A stretch of DNA of 64,000 nucleotides from Achromobacter anxifer (GCF_903652925.1 NZ_CAHLAR010000001.1:434001-498000); one strand, 5' to 3'. Counted from the stretch's first letter, positions 26,418 through 36,038 are shown. Translations and numbers: made by a program. The notes: generated from the letters alone by a model not told the origin.

Positions 26418-27389
26418 TTATTCCTCGATCTTCACGCCGGCCTGCTTGACCACGGCGCGCCATCTGTCGGTTTCCTCGGCGATGTGCCGGCCAAAGGCTT
26501 CGGGCGTGCCGCCGGTGGCTTGCATGCCCAGCCCGGTGAAGTAGCTGCGCACCTCCGGATCGGCCAGCACGGCATTGATCTGCCGGTTCAGCAGCGCGAT
26601 CACGTCTTGCGGCGTGCCGGCGGGCGCCATCACGCCCCACCAGGACGAGGCCGACAGCGGCACGCCCAGTTCAGTCAAGGTGGGCACGTCGGGCAACTCG
26701 GGGTTGCGCGTCTGCGCAGCGATGGCGACGGCCCGCAGGCGGCCGGCCTTGACCTGCGCGTACACCGGCGGCAGGTTGTCGAAGCTCATCTGGACCTGCC
26801 CGCCGATCAGCGCGGTGGCGGCTTCGCTGCTGCCCTTGTAGGGGATGTGGCGCAGCGCGATGCCGGTCTGGTGCGCGAACTGTTCACCCGCCAGGTGCGG
26901 GATGCTGCCCGTGCCCGCGGTGGCGAAGGTCAGGCCCTGCTGCTGCGCGGCGGCGCGTTTCAGGTCGTCCAGGCTGCGCCAGGGGCTGGCGGCCGGCAGC
27001 AGCAGGTAGACCGGCACGTCCGTGGCCCATACCACCGGCGCCAGGTTCTTCTTCACGTCATAGGGCAGCTTGGCGTACAGCACGCTGTTGGTCGCCAGGT
27101 TGGCGGTGCCCATCAGCAAGGTGTAGCCGTCGGGCGCGGCGCTGGCGACATAGGCGGTGCCGATCTGCGTGGCGCCGCCGGGCTTGTTTTCGACCACCAC
27201 GGGCTGGCCCAGCAGGGGCGCCAGCTTGCGGGCGATCATGCGCGCCGCGGTGTCGGTGCCGCCGCCGGCCGCGTAGGGCACGATCAGGCGCACCGGCTTG
27301 TCGGGATAGGCGGCGGCCTGCGCCGCGCCGGCCGCGCCCAGCAGGGCGACCGCGCACAGCGCGCGCAGCGTACGGAGCAAGGGTTGCAT
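26418..27389 (-). CDS. Bug-family (TctC-like) periplasmic solute receptor
   Basis: A 323-residue periplasmic binding protein of the Bug family, abundant in Bordetella and Achromobacter. A signal peptide of about 25 residues ends in AQAAAYP. The family start YPDKPVRLIVPYAAGGGTDTAAR follows, with the two beta-alpha loops that grip carboxylate ligands (GGGTDT and GSIPHLAGE). Bug proteins bind small carboxylic acids. No TctA or TctB membrane genes are nearby, so uptake partners must lie elsewhere, or the protein may serve sensing. It is followed 3 bases later by an acyl-CoA dehydrogenase gene, tying its ligand to the operon's substrate. Confidence 0.92.
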   Translation of the reverse strand: MQPLLRTLRALCAVALLGAAGAAQAAAYPDKPVRLIVPYAAGGGTDTAARMIARKLAPLLGQPVVVENKPGGATQIGTAYVASAAPDGYTLLMGTANLATNSVLYAKLPYDVKKNLAPVVWATDVPVYLLLPAASPWRSLDDLKRAAAQQQGLTFATAGTGSIPHLAGEQFAHQTGIALRHIPYKGSSEAATALIGGQVQMSFDNLPPVYAQVKAGRLRAVAIAAQTRNPELPDVPTLTELGVPLSASSWWGVMAPAGTPQDVIALLNRQINAVLADPEVRSYFTGLGMQATGGTPEAFGRHIAEETDRWRAVVKQAGVKIEE

Positions 27390-27407
27390 GGCGCTCTCCC
27401 GGCGGGC

Positions 27408-28391
27408 TTATTGGATGCGGGTGCCGGTGGATTGCACCAGCTTGGCCCACCAGGCGGTTTCGTCCGCGATCTGCTTGGCGAACTCCGCCGGCGAGCTGGC
27501 CAGGGGTTCGGCGCCCAGCTCCTGGAAGCGGGCGCGCAGCTGCGGGTCCTGCAAAGCCTTGACCACGGCCGCGTGCAGTCGTTCGATGATGGCCGGGTCG
27601 GTGCCGGCCGGCGCCATCAGGCCTTTCCAGGCCATCACCACAAAGCCCTTCTGCCCGGCCTCGTCGAAGGTGGGGATGTCGGGCGCGGCGGTGGCGCGCT
27701 GGTCGCTGGGCACGGCCAGCGCGCGCAGCCCGCCCGCCTTGACCTGCGGCAGCAGCGCCGGCATGTTGTCGATCATGAAATCGATGTGGCCGGCCACCAG
27801 GTCCGTGATGGCCGGGCCGGTGCCCTTGTAGGGCACGTGTTCGGCCTGGATGCCGGTCTGCTGCTTGAGCAGTTCGCCGGCCAGCAGCGCGGGCGAACCG
27901 TTGCCGGGCGAGCCGAAGGACAGCTTGCCAGGGTTGTTGCGCGCGTACTGCAGGAACTCCTGCAGCGTCTTCACCGGCATGGACTTGGTCACCACCATCA
28001 GGTTGTGCTCGCGTTCCAGGCAGCTGATGGGCGCCAGGTCCTTGGCCGGGTTGAACGGCATGTTGGCGTACAGACTGGGGTTGATGACGGTGGGCCCCGC
28101 CGCCGCCAGCAGCAGCGTGTAGCCGTCGGGCGCGGCGCGCGCCACGAAGTCGCCGCCGATATTGCCGCCGGCGCCGGGCTTGTTCTCCACGATGACCGGC
28201 TGGCCCAGGATGGGATGCAGGGCCTCGGCCAGCAGACGTCCCAGGATGTCGGTCGAGCCGCCGGGCGCGAACGGCACGATCAGCCTCACTGGCTTGTCGG
28301 GATAGGCCGCGGCGGCCTGGGGCGGCAGCGCCGCGCAGGCGAGGGCGGCGGCGACGGCGCCGATCCACTTCGGCAGGTGCTTGTGCAGCAT
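27408..28391 (-). CDS. Second Bug-family periplasmic solute receptor
   Basis: A 327-residue Bug-family receptor with a signal peptide (cleavage near AAAAYP) and the family opening YPDKPVRLIVPFAPGGSTDI. It is a paralogue of the following gene product, with the same order of motifs. The frame is open upstream, but ATG 28391, with GGAG 7 bases before it, opens directly on the signal peptide. Two adjacent receptors without transporter subunits suggest binding of two related ligands or one duplicated function. It lies between two acyl-CoA dehydrogenase genes, in the same direction. Confidence 0.92.
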   Translation of the reverse strand: MLHKHLPKWIGAVAAALACAALPPQAAAAYPDKPVRLIVPFAPGGSTDILGRLLAEALHPILGQPVIVENKPGAGGNIGGDFVARAAPDGYTLLLAAAGPTVINPSLYANMPFNPAKDLAPISCLEREHNLMVVTKSMPVKTLQEFLQYARNNPGKLSFGSPGNGSPALLAGELLKQQTGIQAEHVPYKGTGPAITDLVAGHIDFMIDNMPALLPQVKAGGLRALAVPSDQRATAAPDIPTFDEAGQKGFVVMAWKGLMAPAGTDPAIIERLHAAVVKALQDPQLRARFQELGAEPLASSPAEFAKQIADETAWWAKLVQSTGTRIQ

Positions 28392-28453
28392 GATGGAGGT
28401 CTCCTTTGGTATGGCGGGCCGGAGGCTTCTTGTGGCCGCGGTCCCTGTGTGCC

Positions 28454-29620
28454 CTAGCGGCCGGGCGTGTAGCCCGCCTGGCTCAGCGTGTGGCGGGCAA
28501 TGGTCAGTTGATGGATCTGGCTGGTGCCTTCGTACAGGCGGAACAGGCGCACGTCGCGGTAGAAGCGCTCGATGCCGTGGTCGGCGATGTAGCCGTAGCC
28601 GCCATGCATCTGCACGCAGCGGTCGGCGACGCGGCCGCACATCTCCGACGCGAAGTACTTGCAGATCGACGCGTTCAGCGTCACGTCCACGCCGGCGTCG
28701 CGTTCGCGCGCGGTTTGCAGCACCAGCGCGCGGGCGGCCTGGATCTCGGTCTGGCAGTCCGCCAGCATGGCCTGGATCAGCTGGAAGTCCATCAGCGGCT
28801 TGCCGAACTGCTGGCGTTCGGCCACGAAGCGCAGCGTGTCGTCCAGCATGCGGATGGCCGGGCCTATGCATAGCGCGGCCAGATGGATGCGCTGCTTGTT
28901 CAGCACCTTCATCGCGGTCTTGAAGCCCATGCCTTCCTGGCCGCCGATGATGTTGGCCGCCGGCACGCGGCAGTCCTGGAAGTGCACGGCGGACACGGGC
29001 GATCCGGCCTGGCCCATCTTGTCGTAGGGCTGTCCGGTGGACAGGCCCGGCGTGCCGCGTTCCACGATGAAGGCGGTGATGCCCTTGGCGCCTGCCGCCT
29101 GCGCATCGGTGCGCGCCATGACGGTGAACAGGCCCGCCAGCGGGGCGTTGGTGATGAAGCACTTCTCGCCGTTCAGCACGTAGTGGTCGCCGTCGCGCAC
29201 GGCGGTGGTGCGCAGGGCGGTGGCGTCGGAGCCTGCTTGCGGTTCGGTCAGGGCAAAGCAGCCGGTCAGTTCGCCCGACGCCAGCAATGGCAGATAACGG
29301 GCCTTCTGCGCCTCGGTGCCGTCGGCCACCAGCGCCTCGGAACCGATGCCGGTGTTGGTGCCGACGCGGGCGCGGAACGCCACCGAGCATTGCGACAGTT
29401 CCATCGCGGCCAGGATCAGTTCCTCGGTCGTCATGCCGGCGCCGCCGTACTGCTCGGGGATGGAGTAGCCGAACAGTCCCTGGGCCGCCATGCCGGCGAC
29501 CAGGTCCTGCGGCACCTCGTCCAGGCGGGCGACCTCGGCTTCGCGCGGCGCCAATTGCTCGCGCACGTAGCGGCGCAGCGAATCGAGGAATTGCGGGAAA
29601 CCTTCGGGGTCCCTGATCAT
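28454..29620 (-). CDS. Acyl-CoA dehydrogenase (glutaryl/isovaleryl-like)
   Basis: A 388-residue acyl-CoA dehydrogenase, first gene of the operon. It shows CFALTEPQAGSDATALRT (FAD/substrate binding, about residue 120), KCFITNAPLAG, QMHGGYGYIADHGIERFYRD, and the catalytic Glu in LYEGTSQIHQL near the C-terminus. This is the canonical arrangement of short/branched-chain acyl-CoA dehydrogenases. The frame extends to 29641, but ATG 29620 has CGGAG 7 bases upstream and is preferred. The gene is divergent from the two IclR regulators, which are the likely controllers. It differs from the second dehydrogenase of the operon in keeping the standard catalytic Glu. Confidence 0.93.
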   Translation of the reverse strand: MIRDPEGFPQFLDSLRRYVREQLAPREAEVARLDEVPQDLVAGMAAQGLFGYSIPEQYGGAGMTTEELILAAMELSQCSVAFRARVGTNTGIGSEALVADGTEAQKARYLPLLASGELTGCFALTEPQAGSDATALRTTAVRDGDHYVLNGEKCFITNAPLAGLFTVMARTDAQAAGAKGITAFIVERGTPGLSTGQPYDKMGQAGSPVSAVHFQDCRVPAANIIGGQEGMGFKTAMKVLNKQRIHLAALCIGPAIRMLDDTLRFVAERQQFGKPLMDFQLIQAMLADCQTEIQAARALVLQTARERDAGVDVTLNASICKYFASEMCGRVADRCVQMHGGYGYIADHGIERFYRDVRLFRLYEGTSQIHQLTIARHTLSQAGYTPGR

Positions 29621-29802
29621 GGCTAGTCTCCGTTTCATCATGGGCGCTGATGCCTGCCGCGCCGTGTTGAATCCAGGCTAGCAAAAGGCCGCGGGATTTG
29701 AGACAAGTGTTTCGATATCTTGAATGCCTGCCGAGCTGCCGCTGCTCTATGATCGGCAGGAACGGAGCGCATTCCGCGCGCGCCGCGCCCAGGACTTCCG
29801 CC

Positions 29803-30600
29803 ATGACCACCAGCCCCGGCCAGCGCCATGCCGACCCCGCCTTCGCCACCACGCTGGCGCATGGACTGTCGGTGCTGCAGGCCTTCAGGCATGGCGAACC
29901 CGCGCTCAGCAACCGCGAACTGGCGGACCGCACCGGCCTGTCCAAGGCCACGATTTCACGCCTGACCACCACGCTGATGCAGCGCGGCCTGCTGCGCTAT
30001 GACAGCGGCCTGCGCCGCTACCGCCTGGGCACGGCTGTCCTGTCGCTGAGCTATCCGCTGCTGGCCAGCATCAAGGTGCGGCAGCTGGCGCGCCCGCTGA
30101 TGAAGCGGCTGGCCGACGCGGCAGGCGGATCGGCTTCGCTGGGCATGCATCACGGCTTGAACATGGTCTATGTGGAAACCTGCCGCGGCCACGATGCCGT
30201 GTCGTTCCGGCCTGACATTGGCGCCTTGCTGCCGCTGCTGCCGTCGGCAATGGGCCGCGCCTGGCTGGCGCAGGCGCCGGCCGAAGAGGCGGAGCCGTTG
30301 CTGGCGGCGCTGCGGCGCCAGGAGCTGGCCGTGTGGCGCCGCCATGCGCCGGACTGGGAGCAGGCGCGGCGCGACTATGCGGAGCACGGCTATTGCGTGG
30401 GGCAGGGCGACTGGCATTCGGACGTGCACGCGGTGGCGGTGCCCATGTGCACGCGCGTCGATGGCCAGGCGCTGGTGTTCAATTGCGGCGTGCCGGTGAC
30501 GCGGCTGCGTCCGGGCGACCTGCGCGGCCGCATCGCGCCGCGCCTGCTGACGCTGGTGGCGCGAGTGGAAAAACTGCTGGAGCGCCAGAATGAAGCATGA
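29803..30600 (+). CDS. IclR-family transcriptional regulator
   Basis: A 265-residue IclR regulator: winged helix-turn-helix at about residues 12-75 (ELADRTGLSKATISRLTTTL) and the effector domain with PLLPSAMGRAWLA. The open frame begins at 29698; ATG 29803 is preferred because family members start shortly before TTLAHGLSVLQAF. It is divergent from the acyl-CoA operon and overlaps the next IclR gene by 11 bases, so both are translated together. The two proteins resemble each other closely (RYRLGxxVLxLSYPLLAS in both). They probably respond to the acid or thioester handled by the operon. Confidence 0.92.
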   Translation: MTTSPGQRHADPAFATTLAHGLSVLQAFRHGEPALSNRELADRTGLSKATISRLTTTLMQRGLLRYDSGLRRYRLGTAVLSLSYPLLASIKVRQLARPLMKRLADAAGGSASLGMHHGLNMVYVETCRGHDAVSFRPDIGALLPLLPSAMGRAWLAQAPAEEAEPLLAALRRQELAVWRRHAPDWEQARRDYAEHGYCVGQGDWHSDVHAVAVPMCTRVDGQALVFNCGVPVTRLRPGDLRGRIAPRLLTLVARVEKLLERQNEA

Positions 30601-31363
30601 GCAGGACCGCGAATTCACCACCACGCTGGCGCGCGGCATCGATATCCTGGCCTGCTTTCGCGCCGACCGGCCGGTACTGGCCAACAAGGACTTCGCGCAG
30701 CAGACCGGCCTGTCGCGCAGCGCGGTGGCGCGCCTGACCCACACGCTGGTCGAGCTGGGCTTTCTGCAGCGCGAGGGCGAGCCCGCGCGCTACCGGCTGG
30801 GCGCGTCGGTGCTGGCGCTGAGCTATCCCTTGCTGGCCAGCATGCAGATCCGGCAACTGGCGCGGCCGCTGATGAAGCAGCTGGCCGACCACGCCCGCGG
30901 CGCGGTGTCGCTGGTGGTGCGCGACCGCTTGCAGATGGTGTACGTGGAAACGGCGCGCTCCAACGAGGCCCTGCAGACCCGGCCCGATATCGGCGCCGCG
31001 CTGCCGCTCCTGTCCAGCGCCGCCGGCAAGGCGTGGCTGGCGCGGGTGCCGGACGAAGAGCGGGCCGCCGTGCTGAACCAGTTGCGCGTGGCCGACGCCC
31101 GCCACTACGAGGCGCACATCCCCAATCTGGCGGCGGCGCGCCGCGACCTGGAGCGCAAGGGCTATTGCGGCAACAACCTGGAGTGGCGGCCGGACGCCTA
31201 CGGCTTTGCCGCGCCGCTGGGGCGGCCCTACCAATCGCTGCTCTACGTCTTCAATTGCGGCGTGCCCTCGGGCGACGGTCCCTACCGCGAGCGGGCGGCC
31301 GACATCGGGCCGCGGCTGGTGGCCCTGGCGCGGGAGACGGAGCGGCTGCTGGGGCTGGCCTAG
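30590..31363 (+). CDS. IclR-family transcriptional regulator (tandem copy)
   Basis: A 257-residue IclR regulator with helix-turn-helix (FAQQTGLSRSAVARLTHTL, about residues 36-55) and the C-terminal effector domain (ALPLLSSAAGKAWLA; LEWRPDAYGFAAPL). Its start lies inside the last codons of the preceding IclR gene. A tandem duplication followed by divergence is the simplest explanation. Different effector pockets would let two signals converge on the divergent acyl-CoA operon. No recognisable palindrome stood out in the 182-bp gap before 29803. Confidence 0.92.
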   Translation: MKHEQDREFTTTLARGIDILACFRADRPVLANKDFAQQTGLSRSAVARLTHTLVELGFLQREGEPARYRLGASVLALSYPLLASMQIRQLARPLMKQLADHARGAVSLVVRDRLQMVYVETARSNEALQTRPDIGAALPLLSSAAGKAWLARVPDEERAAVLNQLRVADARHYEAHIPNLAAARRDLERKGYCGNNLEWRPDAYGFAAPLGRPYQSLLYVFNCGVPSGDGPYRERAADIGPRLVALARETERLLGLA

Positions 31364-31604
31364 CCTCCTGCCCGGCGGTTACGCCCTTGGGGGCGCCCGC
31401 CATCGGCGTCGAAGACCTGGTCTGCCTCCGGAATTAATGACTACAGGTCAAAAGTGTTTCGCTGTTTCCTGGCTTTTTCTGCAAGGATGGCAGCGGCATA
31501 CTGGGCGCCTGCTTTCCGATCGGGCCTTTCCGCAGCCCCGGCCATCCAGGCCGGTCCGCTCCCCAGTCTCCCCGGCCGGCGCAATCGAACCCAAGGAAAC
31601 CCAT

Positions 31605-32804
31605 ATGCATCCCCAGGACTCCCAGCCGGCCAAGGCCGGCCTGCCATTGCTGGCGCTCGCCGTCGGTGCCTTCGGCATCGGCGTGACCGAGTTTTCTCCC
31701 ATGGGCCTGTTGCCCGTCATCGCCGAAGGGGTGGACGTGTCCATTCCCAGCGCCGGCATGTTGATCAGCGCCTACGCCATCGGCGTGATGGCGGGCGCGC
31801 CGCTGATGACGCTGGCCCTGTCGCGCTGGTCGCGCCGCAACGCGCTGCTGGTGCTGATGGCGATCTTCACGCTGGGCAACGTGCTGTCCGCCTTGTCGCC
31901 CAACTACACGACCCTGCTGCTGGCGCGGCTGGTCACCAGCCTGAACCACGGCGCCTTCTTCGGCCTGGGTTCGCTGGTGGCGGCCAGCGTGGTGCCACGC
32001 CACAAGCAGGCCAGCGCCGTGGCCACCATGTTCCTGGGGCTGACCATCGCCAACGTCGGCGGCGTGCCGGCCGCGACCTGGCTGGGGCAGGCCATAGGCT
32101 GGCGCATGTCGTTCGCCGCAACCTCGGTGCTGGGCCTGATCGCGATGCTGTCGCTATGGTTCGCGCTGCCGGCCGGCGAGGCCGGGCGCCGTCCCGACAT
32201 CCGCCGCGAGCTGGCCGTACTGAAGAGTCCGGTGGTGCTGGTGGCCTTGTTGACCACGGTGCTGGGTGCGGGCGCGATGTTCACGCTCTACACCTACGTG
32301 GCGCCGACCCTGGCCGAGCTGACCGGCGCATCGCCCAACTTCGTCACGGCCATGCTGGTGCTGATCGGCGTCGGCTTCACCATCGGCAATACGGCGGGCG
32401 GGCGCTTTGCCGACCGTTCGCTGGACGGCAGCCTGATCGCCTTCCTGGTGCTGATCATCGTCGACCTGCTGGCTTTCCCGTGGCTGGCCGCCACGCAGAC
32501 CGGCGCGGCCATCGCGCTGCTGATCTTCGGTTTTGGCACCTTCGCCGTGGTGCCGCCGCTGCAGATGCGGGTGATGCGCGCGGCGACCGATGCGCCCGGT
32601 TTGGCCTCGTCGGTGAACGTGGGCGCCTTCAACCTGGGCAACGCGCTGGGCGCGGCGGCCGGTGGCGCGGTGATCTCGGCGGGCATGGGCTACGCCGCCG
32701 TGCCCGTGGCCGGCGCCATCATCGCCGCGGCGGGGCTGGGCCTGGTGCTGTGGCAGCGCGCCAGCAACCAGCGCCAGCGCAAGCTGGCGATGCAGGGCTG
32801 CTGA
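31605..32804 (+). CDS. MFS exporter, DHA1 (NepI/AraJ-like)
   Basis: A 399-residue major facilitator transporter with 12 predicted membrane segments. The start LALAVGAFGIGVTEFSPMGLLPVIA and the motif-A region following TM2 (ALSRWSRRNALLV) are typical of the DHA1 subgroup that includes AraJ, NepI and YdhP, which export sugars, purine nucleosides or drugs. ATG 31605 with AAGGAA 8 bases upstream is the start; the frame runs open upstream inside the IclR gene. The substrate is unknown. A bidirectional terminator follows. Confidence 0.88.
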   Translation: MHPQDSQPAKAGLPLLALAVGAFGIGVTEFSPMGLLPVIAEGVDVSIPSAGMLISAYAIGVMAGAPLMTLALSRWSRRNALLVLMAIFTLGNVLSALSPNYTTLLLARLVTSLNHGAFFGLGSLVAASVVPRHKQASAVATMFLGLTIANVGGVPAATWLGQAIGWRMSFAATSVLGLIAMLSLWFALPAGEAGRRPDIRRELAVLKSPVVLVALLTTVLGAGAMFTLYTYVAPTLAELTGASPNFVTAMLVLIGVGFTIGNTAGGRFADRSLDGSLIAFLVLIIVDLLAFPWLAATQTGAAIALLIFGFGTFAVVPPLQMRVMRAATDAPGLASSVNVGAFNLGNALGAAAGGAVISAGMGYAAVPVAGAIIAAAGLGLVLWQRASNQRQRKLAMQGC

Positions 32805-32822
32805 AGCTCGCCGTGCGATAAG

Positions 32823-32853
32823 AAAAAAGGGCGCCCGCACAGGCGCCCTTTTG
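32823..32853. terminator. Bidirectional terminator
   Basis: AAAAGGGCGCC and GGCGCCCTTTT pair perfectly around a six-base loop, with A-runs and T-runs on both sides. It lies between the stops of the convergent MFS exporter and galactonate transporter genes and can serve both. Confidence 0.9.
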
Positions 32854-32873
32854 CATGCGGGAAGCCAAAGCGC

Positions 32874-34184
32874 TCAGGCCTCGATCCGCTCCACCTTGCC
32901 CACCAGCAGGATGTACGACAGCGCGCCCAGCAAGGCCAGCGACGATACGTACACGATGGCGGGCGCGAAGCTCTCCTTCGTCACCAGGAAGCCGATCACG
33001 ATGGGCGTGCAGATCGACGACAGATTGCCGACGAAGTTGAACACGCCGCCAGTCAGCCCCAGGAGGCGCACCGGGGCCAGCGTCGACACCAGCGACCAGG
33101 TGATCGAGGCCAGGCCGTTGCCGAAGAACGCCACCGCCAGGAAGAAGATCACCCAGGGCGTGGAGTCGGTGAAGTTGGCGCCGATCATAGACGTGGAGAT
33201 CAAGAGGCCCAGGATGATGGGCAGCTTGCGCGCCAGGCCCACGGTGGCGCCGCGGCGGATCAGGAAGTCGGACAGCACGCCCGAGCACAGCACGCCGATG
33301 AAGGCCGCCAGGAAGGGCACCGACGCCAGGAAGCCGGACTTGATGAAGTCCATGCCGCGGTACTTGACCAGATAGGTGGGGAACCAGGTCAGGAAGAACC
33401 ACAGCGTGGAGGTCAGGCAGAACTGGCCCAGGTACACGCCCCACAGCTTGCGCTTGCTCATGACCAGGCCCAGGTCGTTCCAGTTGAACGGGGCCTTCTT
33501 TTCCTTGACGCTGCGGTCCAGGTCGACCACGCCGCCGCCTTGCTGGATCAGCTCGATCTCCGCCGCGTTCGCACCCTTGAACTGGCGCGGCTCGCGGTAG
33601 ATCATGAACCACAGCACGCCCCACACGATGCCCAGCAGGCCGGTGCTGACGAACACCATGTGCCAGCCGTAGTGGTGCTGCAGCCACGCCAGCACCGGCG
33701 TCAGGAACGCCAGGCCGACGAACTGGCCCGAGGTATAGAAGCCGATGGCGGTGGCGCGTTCGCGTTCCGGGAACCAGGTGGTGACGACGCGGTTGTTGAT
33801 CGGATAGGCCGGGGCTTCCAGCGCGCCCACGGCCAGGCGCAGCACGAACAGGATGACGAAGCTGCCGGCGAAGCCCATGAAGAACGTGGCTGCCGACCAC
33901 AGGATCAGCGCGGCCGCGTACAGCACGCGCGGCGACACGCGATCCACCAGCCAGCCGCCGGGGATCTGCATGGCGGCGTAGGTCCAGCCGAAGGCCGACA
34001 GGATCAGGCCTTCATGCACGGTGTCCAGGCCGAACTCGTCCTTGAGCGCGGGTGCTGCGATCGACAGGTTGCTGCGGTCCAGGTAATTGATGACGACGGT
34101 GATGAACAGCATCACCATGATGAGGTACCGGCTGCGCGTGGGGCGCTGGGCGCCCTGCAGGCCGGCGTGGGTGGCTGTAGACAA
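32874..34184 (-). CDS. dgoT: D-galactonate/hexonate MFS transporter
   Basis: A 436-residue transporter of the anion:cation symporter family of the MFS, like DgoT and GudP. Twelve membrane segments are predicted; the INYLDRSNLSIAAPALKDEFGL signature in TM1 and the motif-A-like GGWLVDRVSPR after TM2 are visible, with a long cytoplasmic loop around residues 210-245. It lies downstream of dgoD, dgoA and dgoK on the same strand, so proton-coupled import of D-galactonate is the best reading. Glucarate-type substrates cannot be excluded from sequence. It is the last gene of the operon, ending 21 bases before the terminator. Confidence 0.88.
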   Translation of the reverse strand: MSTATHAGLQGAQRPTRSRYLIMVMLFITVVINYLDRSNLSIAAPALKDEFGLDTVHEGLILSAFGWTYAAMQIPGGWLVDRVSPRVLYAAALILWSAATFFMGFAGSFVILFVLRLAVGALEAPAYPINNRVVTTWFPERERATAIGFYTSGQFVGLAFLTPVLAWLQHHYGWHMVFVSTGLLGIVWGVLWFMIYREPRQFKGANAAEIELIQQGGGVVDLDRSVKEKKAPFNWNDLGLVMSKRKLWGVYLGQFCLTSTLWFFLTWFPTYLVKYRGMDFIKSGFLASVPFLAAFIGVLCSGVLSDFLIRRGATVGLARKLPIILGLLISTSMIGANFTDSTPWVIFFLAVAFFGNGLASITWSLVSTLAPVRLLGLTGGVFNFVGNLSSICTPIVIGFLVTKESFAPAIVYVSSLALLGALSYILLVGKVERIEA

Positions 34185-34230
34185 GGGATGTCTCCTCTTT
34201 CTCTTTATCTGTCGGCGGATTGCTGTCGGC

Positions 34231-35379
34231 TTACCATTCGGCGAAGCTGCCGTCGGCGTGGCGCCAGACCGGGTTGCGCCAGCGGTGGCCCACGGCGGCG
34301 CGTTCCTTCACGTATTCCTCGTTGACCTCGATGCCCAGGCCGGGGCCTTGCGGAATCGCGACCATGCCGTCTTCATAGGCGAAGACTTCGCGGTTGCTGA
34401 CGTAGTCCAGCAGGTCGTTGGCGGCGTTGTAGTGGATGCCCAGGCTCTGTTCCTGGATGAAGGCGTTGTAGCAACCGGCGTCGATCTGCAGGCAGGTGGC
34501 CAGCGCGATCGGACCCAGCGGGCAGTGCAGCGCCAGCGCCACGTCGTAGGCTTCGGCCATGGCCGCGATCTTGCGGGTTTCGGTGATGCCGCCGGCGTGC
34601 GAGGGATCGGGCTGGATGATGTCCACATAGCCTTCGGACAGCACGCGCTTGAAGTCCCAGCGCGAGAACAGGCGTTCGCCCAGCGCGATCGGGGTGGAGG
34701 TCAGAGGGGCCAGCTCCTTCAGCGCTTCATAGTGCTCGCTCAGCACCGGCTCTTCGATGAACATGAGCTTGAACGGGTCCAGCTCCTTCATCAGCACCTT
34801 GGCCATGGGCTTGTGCACGCGGCCGTGGAAGTCCACGCCTATGCCGACGTTGGGGCCGACCGCGTCGCGCACGGCGGCCACGTTCTCCAGGCACTTCTCG
34901 ACCTTGTCGAAGGAATCGATGTACTGCAGCTCTTCGGTGCCGTTCATCTTCACGGCGGTGAAGCCGCGCTCCACGGCGCTCTTGGCGGCCGCGGCGGTGT
35001 CGGCCGGGCGGTCGCCGCCGATCCACGAATACACGCGGATGCGGTCGCGCACGTTGCCGCCCAGCAGCTGCGACACCGGCACGCCCAGGTGCTTGCCCTT
35101 GATGTCCCACAGGGCCTGGTCGATGCCGGCCAGCGCGCTCATGTGGATGGCGCCGCCGCGGTAGAAGCCGCCGCGGTATAGCACGGTCCAGTGGTCTTCG
35201 ATGTTGCGCGGGTCCTTGCCGATCAGGTAGTCGGACAGTTCCTCGACGGCGGCGGCGACCGAATGCGCGCGGCCTTCGACGACGGGCTCGCCCCAGCCGA
35301 CAATGCCGGCGTCGGTTTCAATCTTCAGGAAGCACCACCGCGGCGGCACGATGTAGGTGGTGAGCTTGGTGATCTTCAT
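34231..35379 (-). CDS. dgoD: D-galactonate dehydratase
   Basis: A 382-residue enolase-superfamily enzyme that converts D-galactonate to 2-dehydro-3-deoxy-D-galactonate. Length and numbering match Escherichia coli DgoD exactly at the key positions: metal ligands Asp183, Glu209 and Glu235, and catalytic His185 and His285. ATG 35379 overlaps the stop of the aldolase gene by 4 bases, so translation is coupled. The operon order dgoK-dgoA-dgoD-dgoT resembles the enterobacterial one, except for the regulator. Confidence 0.96.
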   Translation of the reverse strand: MKITKLTTYIVPPRWCFLKIETDAGIVGWGEPVVEGRAHSVAAAVEELSDYLIGKDPRNIEDHWTVLYRGGFYRGGAIHMSALAGIDQALWDIKGKHLGVPVSQLLGGNVRDRIRVYSWIGGDRPADTAAAAKSAVERGFTAVKMNGTEELQYIDSFDKVEKCLENVAAVRDAVGPNVGIGVDFHGRVHKPMAKVLMKELDPFKLMFIEEPVLSEHYEALKELAPLTSTPIALGERLFSRWDFKRVLSEGYVDIIQPDPSHAGGITETRKIAAMAEAYDVALALHCPLGPIALATCLQIDAGCYNAFIQEQSLGIHYNAANDLLDYVSNREVFAYEDGMVAIPQGPGLGIEVNEEYVKERAAVGHRWRNPVWRHADGSFAEW

Positions 35380-36029
35380 GCTTGGGTCTCCTGGGCGGGA
35401 TAGGCGCGTTGCCAGGCCGCGATGAATGCGCGCGCGTTCTGGCCGACTTGGGCGGCCGACAGGCCGGGTTTGTACAAGGCGGAGCCCAGGCCGAAGCCGC
35501 TGGCGCCCGCCTGGGCGTAAATGGCGATGTTGTCGGGCGTGATGCCGCCCACGGGCGCCAGCGCGATCGGCGGGCGCAGCACGGCGCGCCAGGCCTTCAG
35601 CACGGCGGGGCCGAGCTGCTCGGCCGGGAACATCTTCAGCACGTCGGCGCCGGCCGCCAGGGCGGCGAACGCCTCGGTGGGCGTGGCCACGCCGGGGCAG
35701 GAGGCCATGCCCAGTTCCTTGGCGCGGCGGATCACGGCGGGGTCGCTGTGCGGCATGACGATGAGTTCGCCGCCCGCCTGCTGGATGCGGGCGCAGTCGT
35801 CGGGGTTCAGCACGGTGCCCGCGCCGATCAGGCAATCGGTGGGCAGGGCCGCGCGCATGGCGCGGATGCTGTCCAGCGGGTCGGGCGAATTCAGCGGCAC
35901 TTCGATCAGGCGGAAGCCCGCCGCGTAGAGTTCCTGCCCGATGGCTTCGGACTCGGCGGGGGTGATGCCGCGCAGGATGGCGATCAGGCCGCAGTGGGCC
36001 ATGGCGGTTTGGAGGCCGGGATGGTTCAT
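35376..36029 (-). CDS. dgoA: 2-dehydro-3-deoxy-6-phosphogalactonate aldolase
   Basis: A 217-residue class I aldolase of the KDPG/KDPGal family, slightly longer than the 205 of Escherichia coli DgoA. It cleaves 2-dehydro-3-deoxy-6-phosphogalactonate to pyruvate and D-glyceraldehyde-3-phosphate. Visible: [18 protein letters not shown] with the general-acid Glu, [20 protein letters not shown], and the Schiff-base lysine in [13 protein letters not shown]. It lies 9 bases after dgoK and overlaps dgoD. Confidence 0.95.
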   Translation of the reverse strand: MNHPGLQTAMAHCGLIAILRGITPAESEAIGQELYAAGFRLIEVPLNSPDPLDSIRAMRAALPTDCLIGAGTVLNPDDCARIQQAGGELIVMPHSDPAVIRRAKELGMASCPGVATPTEAFAALAAGADVLKMFPAEQLGPAVLKAWRAVLRPPIALAPVGGITPDNIAIYAQAGASGFGLGSALYKPGLSAAQVGQNARAFIAAWQRAYPAQETQA

Positions 36030-36038
36030 GTTCGATTC

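Noticed and set aside
25045-28457. Very long open frames opposite and beside the acyl-CoA genes (25045-26640 minus, 25683-28457 plus)
   Set aside because: They are GC-rich shadow frames of the two acyl-CoA dehydrogenase and Bug genes, rich in Arg/Gly/Ala/His and without family motifs.
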